Positions 59,739 through 64,000 of a DNA stretch of 64,000 nucleotides are shown piece after piece. Every line of letters starts with the position of its first letter. The first letter of the stretch is position 1. Under the pieces are notes generated by a model. That model ran no database searches. It saw only the letters and a list, made by a program, of their open reading frames with translations, and had not been told where the DNA came from. This DNA is from Monoplex corrugatus (taxonomy: Eukaryota > Mollusca > Gastropoda > Littorinimorpha > Ranellidae): contig JAPXFY010000031.1 in the NCBI GenBank assembly GCA_030674185.1, positions 38,660,032 to 38,724,031 on the forward strand, given 5' to 3'. Position numbers and translations under genes: made by a program.

Positions 59739-60199
59739 ATAGGGCTTGCAGTACTAAACTTGAATTACCATTCTCTGAACATGAAATGAATGCTAAATTA
59801 GAAAACACAGTAAAAGCTCAACATGACCTTCGCCCCTTCATCGTAAATTACCATGGTTTTACGAGATTAGAGATAACTTTAGCTTACAGATTATCTCTCA
59901 ACTCACTTTGAACTATGTTCAGTAAAACCATCAAATTTATCTGTCATGGTTATATAACTACTAATCACCTTTTGTGTTGTCAGCAAATGCTACCTTATTT
60001 CCCTCCATCATTTACAAATTTAAAACAGAAACATACTGATTTCACTTTGTATTTACACATTGCTAGGCATTTAACTGCACAGTCCCATAGGTCATTTTCT
60101 TTGACTCAGGCCAATTGTTTTATATCCTGTAAGTCCCACGCACTCTTTTTATTTTCTAAAAGCACTTATGTGAATAGACGTTAAAAGAAATAACGAACG

Positions 60200-60200
<1 letters not shown>
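59739..60200 (+). pseudogene. degraded C-terminal tail of the second LINE
   Basis: Further fragments (ICHGYITTNHLLCC near 59940, reminiscent of a terminal CCHC-like motif) are frame-shifted. Ends near AACGAACGAAC before the CA tract. Confidence 0.5.
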
Positions 60201-60287
<87 letters not shown>

Positions 60288-60625
60288 ACACACACACTAA
60301 AACAGCACATCACATCACAGCACCAAAAAAAACAAAAAAACAATACAGCACAACACAGCACAGCACAGCACAACACCACATCACACCACACCAACCACAG
60401 CACCACACCAATCCCCACACCTTCACCACAAAACCACACCAACCCCCACACCTACATCACACCAACCACTACGCCACCAACACCACACCATACCACACCC
60501 ACATCACAGCACACCATACCACACCCACACACACACCACACCACTCCATACCACCACACCACACACCCACACTACACCACACCACAACACCGCACCACAC
60601 TACACACTGATCCCATCCAGTCCCC
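60200..60625. repeat. (CA)n then CACCA/CAGCA-rich simple sequence
   Basis: CA tract 60200-60298, then irregular ACAGCAC / CACACCA sequence akin to the pentamer satellite at 55.3 kb. Confidence 0.92.
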
Positions 60626-60637
60626 ATAATGTTACAG

Positions 60638-60699
60638 GTGTGTTCCGCAAGGACAGTACAAGGATCAAACAGTTGGCAGAACAGGCCGGGCCAGACAAG
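60638..60699 (+). CDS. candidate internal exon of an unknown gene
   Basis: Acceptor AATGTTACAG, donor GACAAG|GTGACG. Joined in the phase left by the 49345 exon it reads (S)VFRKDSTRIKQLAEQAGPDK and ends in phase 0, which matches the exon at 61965. Sequence has an amphipathic, conserved-looking composition and low repeat content in a repeat-filled region. Family not recognised. Confidence 0.5.
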
Positions 60700-60984
60700 G
60701 TGACGGTCACATATTGATATTCGTGTGGGGGCTGGAACGGAAGGTATTTTCCTTTAACTTGGTGGTCTGAGTGTTTGCCTGACTGATAGTTTTATTTGTT
60801 GTTGTTGATTTTTTTTTTCGTCTCATGTTGTACGCCATTTCTATAAACACAGAGTCTGAATTTTTCTCGGTGCTAGGATGATGCATGACGATGGGGATGA
60901 TAATCATGATGCTATGGAGTTACATTCCGAATTGAGGCTGGGTGACAGGGTTGTACTCTACGTTTCTTGTTACAATATATACTG

Positions 60985-61081
60985 GCATCAAAACAAACGA
61001 GATAGTTTTGAAGAAGACACGCACGCACGCACGCACGCACTACCACGCACACACGCACCACGCACGCACGCACGACGCACG

Positions 61082-61118
<37 letters not shown>

Positions 61119-61390
61119 AAACATTAATGAAGAAGAATAGGAAAAGACAACATTTATAGGACATTTTATGAGGCAAGAGAAATTAGAGCACCTGGTCACA
61201 ACAGAAAAGCTGGAGGGAAAGAGAACACCAGTAGACTCGGGGAGAAAGTATTGGACGGACTTGCACAGTGGCTGAAGACAGACAGGGTGGGAGATGTACT
61301 TCAGCGACAAGGGACAGATTCGTGTGGAGGGCCATGATCGCCAACGCCATGCGGCAGGGCACATGATGATGATGATGATGATGATGATCC
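60985..61390 (+). pseudogene. (GAT)n-tailed LINE 3' fragment interrupted by a microsatellite
   Basis: 'aaacgagatagttttgaa' corresponds to [15 protein letters not shown] sequence; after the CGCA/CA tract come GKLEGK-type sequence ('aaaagctggagggaaagaga'), 'ggagggccatgatcgccaac' and the CACATGATGATGATGATGAT tail. Frame lost. Confidence 0.85.
61018..61118. repeat. (CGCA)n/(CA)n microsatellite
   Basis: ACGCACGCACG then CA run, splitting a LINE fragment whose 'caaacgagatagttttgaag' part lies just upstream (about 60995) and whose remainder begins at about 61130. Confidence 0.9.
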
Positions 61391-61734
61391 TGGCATCAAG
61401 TAGGCTGGAGAGATACAATCATCTGTGGCGTTAAGGACATTTGAACAACATTAAATACACATCTATGAAATAATATGAGATTCGGCCATGTGATCCCAGT
61501 CTTCCTAATGAGCCCAGAGCACACTCAGTGTGGTAAGAGCCAAAGGGGCTGAAATATCCTAGAGTGACTTAGAACTGATGAGATTCGCACCCAACAATAC
61601 CGTTAAAACGTTGCGCTAATAACTGCCATGGTGACTGGTACGTCTTCCTTTTCTAATCCCATGATCAGTCTGGTCGGTGGGGATGGGGGGGGAGGGGAGT
61701 GACGGACACAGCTGCAGACAAGATTCTCCATTTG

Positions 61735-61963
61735 CTTGTATGGTATTGTATTGTGTTACATGGTATTATATGGAAACGTATTTCATTGTACATATGGCAG
61801 TGTTTTGTACTGTATTTCCTCGTATCGCATTGTATTACATTGTATGGCAACACTTCGTGTTTTATTGTATTTCCTTGTATCATATTGTATTAGACTGTAT
61901 CGTGTGTAACATATGACTGTGTATTGTATTGTATTTCACTGTGTCCTGTTGTATTGTATCACA
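61735..61963. repeat. degenerate (TGTAT)n pentanucleotide tract up to the next exon
   Basis: TGTATTGTATT-type pentamers with many variants. The last units run directly into the acceptor TGTATTGTATCACAG of the 61965 exon, so the polypyrimidine tract is repeat-derived. 61391-61734 holds a possible tRNA-like SINE piece ('gatgagattcgcaccca' near 61578) and no gene. Confidence 0.75.
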
Positions 61964-61964
61964 G

Positions 61965-62066
61965 ATTGTGGTCTACCTGGACTACGTCCATGACATTGAC
62001 GTTTTCGGTCGTCTCAGGGCGATGTCTCGCTGCTCTGCTCAGCTCGTCCTCAGTCAAGCAAATTAA
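61965..62066 (+). CDS. candidate terminal exon of an unknown gene
   Basis: After the acceptor ATCACAG the phase-0 frame reads IVVYLDYVHDIDVFGRLRAM and SRCSAQLVLSQAN, then stops at TAA (62064-62066). It is 33 residues. With the 60638 and 49345 exons it would give the C-terminal ~78 residues of a small protein. I know of no matching family; it could be a short conserved hypothetical protein. Confidence 0.5.
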   Translation: MVVYLDYVHDIDVFGRLRAMSRCSAQLVLSQAN

Positions 62067-62074
62067 GTGATCTG

Positions 62075-62420
62075 GACTTGATCTTCTAGACGTCATTATC
62101 TTCGTCAAGTAGGTGAAATGACTTTGATTTGATCTTTTGATCTTTTAGAGATCATGTTCTTCCTCAAGTAGGTCGTGTGACCTTACCTTTTGTCTCATAG
62201 ATGGTAAATGGATTTCAATTGTATGCAAGACATATGGAGTACTCTGTGTCTTCTCTGTCTGCTTTTTTCATGTTTCATTATCATAGGTGTTTTTCAAGTG
62301 TGATCATGGTGTGACCTAAACCTTTATCGAATCACGTGCTATGACCTTGACTTTGTCAGTTGTATAGTGTGACCTTGACCTTCTGTTAGCAGGTTATCTT
62401 CATTGAGTGTATCATGTGGC
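62075..62420. repeat. degenerate tandem repeat with TGACCTTGACCTT motifs
   Basis: 'tcaagtaggt', 'gtgacctt(a/g)ac' and 'gatctt(c/t)t' recur at ~60-70-bp spacing. Directly abutting TGACCTTGACCT near 62382 is a DR0 nuclear-receptor-like half-site pair. Would be 3' UTR or downstream of the unknown gene. No AATAAA seen. Confidence 0.55.
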
Positions 62421-62429
62421 CTTTCTTTT

Positions 62430-62530
62430 TTATTTCCTTTGAGGTTTTGTATTGTTTGAAACGGTTATAGCCCTGATATGACTCTAAGCAGTCGGCTGGG
62501 CTTTAAACGACAATAACAACAACAAGTGGT
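62430..62530 (+). repeat. SINE/LINE 3' tail fragment
   Basis: AACGGTTATAGCCCTGATAT, then TCTAAGCAGTCGGCTGGGCT and (AAC)n: same tail as 28650-28735 and 54215-54285. Confidence 0.8.
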
Positions 62531-62739
62531 CTTGATCTTCTTTGAGAGCAAGTTGTCTTGGGCAAATGTCGTTTCACTCAGCACCATCAGCACTGTGTCA
62601 CCGACAAGATGTTGAACGTTGCATTACCCTATGGCTCATTCGTCTGGGCTGGTATTATCATCATCATCATCTGTCATTCGCCATTTTCTTGGTTAGGCCG
62701 TGTCTGTCAGTATATGTGGCTACAACGGGTGAGTGTCCT

Positions 62740-63265
62740 GCTTGTCTGATGAAGATGAAGACAGGGGACGAAAAACGAGTCGGACCCGTGTGCCTTCTGG
62801 CTGCGTACGCAAAAGATCCCAGGCAGTTGAAAATTGTGAAGAGCAGGGCATTGCCTGGCTGTCTTGGTAAAAAAAAAACCATTGGATAGATAGGTTGATT
62901 TCCCAGGTCCCACCCCTTGAAGACCAATTAGCCTTCTTGCCCTTCTGAAGTCCTGATTTAAAAAAAATATGAATATGAATTTGAATCGAGGGAGACGGGA
63001 TGGGCGCCGTCCTCGTGGTGCTGGCCCTGGGAATAGTTGAGGTCTCTGTCACCTCGATCCCCTACGACTTCAGGGTTATGGAACTATCTGTCTAGGTAGG
63101 ACCTCAGGACCTGGCCAGCTCGTGGATTTATGTGCAGGCTTAAAGGCTTGTGCTGTGATCATTCTGGATCTTCTCCACATGGCACCTGTGACGACAGCGC
63201 ATATGGAATTCTTTCTGAGCGCGGAGACGTCATCTTGAGAAACTGAAACTGAAACTGAAAATGAC
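62740..63265 (+). repeat. dispersed repeat family E
   Basis: Plus-strand copy of 17875-18330, ending GAGACGTCATCTTGAGAAAC and (TGAAAC)n. Contains 'aaagatcccaggcagttgaa', 'gggcgccgtcct', 'tgtctaggtaggacctcagg' and 'atcattctggatcttctcc'. Frames inside it are not genes. Confidence 0.85.
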
Positions 63266-63394
63266 AAGGTAGAAGATCGTTATGTTGTGTAGTATCATGA
63301 TTTGTTAGAAGGCGCCTGTAGGACTGGTACCTCTAGCGTCAGCTCTCTATATTTTCTGTAGGGATTACCCCACCCTTAGCTCTCCATGAGTAGA

Positions 63395-63690
63395 CTACCC
63401 TGTGAACTCCAAAACAAGTGTGACAGCCCGCGTTCAAGCAAACAGGAACCAGAAAAGAAGAGAAAAAAAACACGAGAAAAGAATAAGGACGCATATTTAA
63501 TATAAGACAAGACAGGCGCTTTTTTTTAAGAACGCGTATTTTATACAACAAGACAAGACAGGCGAATATTTTCGGCCAACTGGCCTTTGTCAAGGGTAAG
63601 ATCACAAACAAACAAACACCAGACACAAAAATTTGGAGAAGACTGACACTTTCCTGCTGCTTCGTCCAGTGTGAGAAAAGGAATAAACTG
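63395..63690 (-). repeat. dispersed repeat family D with internal duplication
   Basis: 'ttcaagcaaacaggaaccag', 'acaagacaggcg' twice (63510 and 63550), 'cggccaactggcctttgtca', 'ctgacactttcctgctgctt'. One internal segment is tandemly duplicated. Confidence 0.85.
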
Positions 63691-64000
63691 ACTAAAATGA
63701 CATCGTAATGTGTTTTTGAGTAAATATGATATCAGAGCGGAAATGAGATGAATTCTGCAATTTGAAAAGTGGTCATGCCATGTAACTATTGTTTTATCCT
63801 GAAGAGGGTCCAGGGCTAAAATTTAAAACTATGATGAACTAGCTAAGAATAGTGTTTAGAACGTAAAGGATCCCACCATCAAAAAATGGATAAGAGAAAA
63901 TATAGGCATATGATTGACTGAATGGGAAAATATGTAATCAAGAGGTATGGCTGATGTAAATAAATCGTGTCTAGTGCAAGGAATCCTGTGAGCACAGAGG
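63691..64000. other. dispersed repeat piece, no gene
   Basis: 63700-63840 parallels 42930-43105; the rest is AT-rich and without a recognisable feature. Confidence 0.45.

Larger units (their letters stand above)
56214..60200 (+). mobile_element. second RNase H-bearing LINE, split by another LINE
   Basis: 5' part 56214-56444 and 3' part 57836-60200 belong to one element interrupted by a minus-strand insertion with target duplication ACTTACAC. It starts at a CA tract and ends at another, 5' truncated (no ORF1 or endonuclease). The AT-rich composition and divergent RT show it is a different family from the 49.7-54.3-kb element. Confidence 0.88.

Noticed and set aside
62542..63052. Protein-coding frames near 62.5-63.1 kb
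   Set aside because: The interval is repeat family E, present in reverse at 17.9-18.3 kb, where the corresponding frames are broken differently.

Overview
This is a stretch of animal nuclear DNA, most likely from a mollusc and probably a gastropod. The reasons are spliced genes with ordinary GT-AG introns, an IRAK4-type innate-immunity kinase, very abundant CA/GT, ATT and GAT microsatellites, tRNA-derived SINEs of a style I associate with marine snails, and many decayed non-LTR retrotransposons. The species call is inference. There are no operons, ribosome-binding sites, CRISPR arrays or intact tRNA/rRNA genes.

Layout. 0.2-0.9 kb is a minus-strand LINE remnant. 1.45-13.1 kb is one 11.7-kb minisatellite whose unit changes gradually from about 37 to 30 to 41 bp. 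13.2-21.4 kb holds SINEs, microsatellites, a 51-bp minisatellite (14.9-16.5 kb) and nested dispersed repeats. 21.6-41.9 kb is a complete eight-exon IRAK4-like gene (534 codons plus stop, all splice phases compatible). Its introns carry a piggyBac-like remnant (23.94-24.99 kb), a 3.1-kb DNA transposon with perfect 16-bp inverted ends and a small two-exon gene (29.9-33.0 kb), several LINE pieces, foldback MITEs and a 74-bp satellite. 42.3-62.1 kb contains three or four short exons of a second plus-strand gene that I do not recognise. Its introns hold a decayed LINE with ORF1 and ORF2 (49.7-54.3 kb), a second LINE (56.2-60.2 kb) split by a third on the other strand, pentanucleotide satellites and MITEs. 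62.7-63.7 kb is dispersed repeats.

How it works together. The only gene whose role can be named is the IRAK4-like kinase. By family knowledge it would join a MyD88-type Death-domain complex downstream of Toll/IL-1 receptors and start NF-kB signalling. Almost everything else is repeat DNA that has shaped this locus. Seven copies of a 3' splice-site-like unit precede IRAK4 exon 3, the end of the last exon is echoed twice in the 3' UTR, dinucleotide repeats sit beside three IRAK4 splice sites, and a MITE arm sits exactly on an exon boundary of the second gene.

The most unusual items are the 3.1-kb transposon with its 72-residue spliced gene, the repeated splice acceptor, and a TTAA-flanked palindrome-within-palindrome MITE family found six times.
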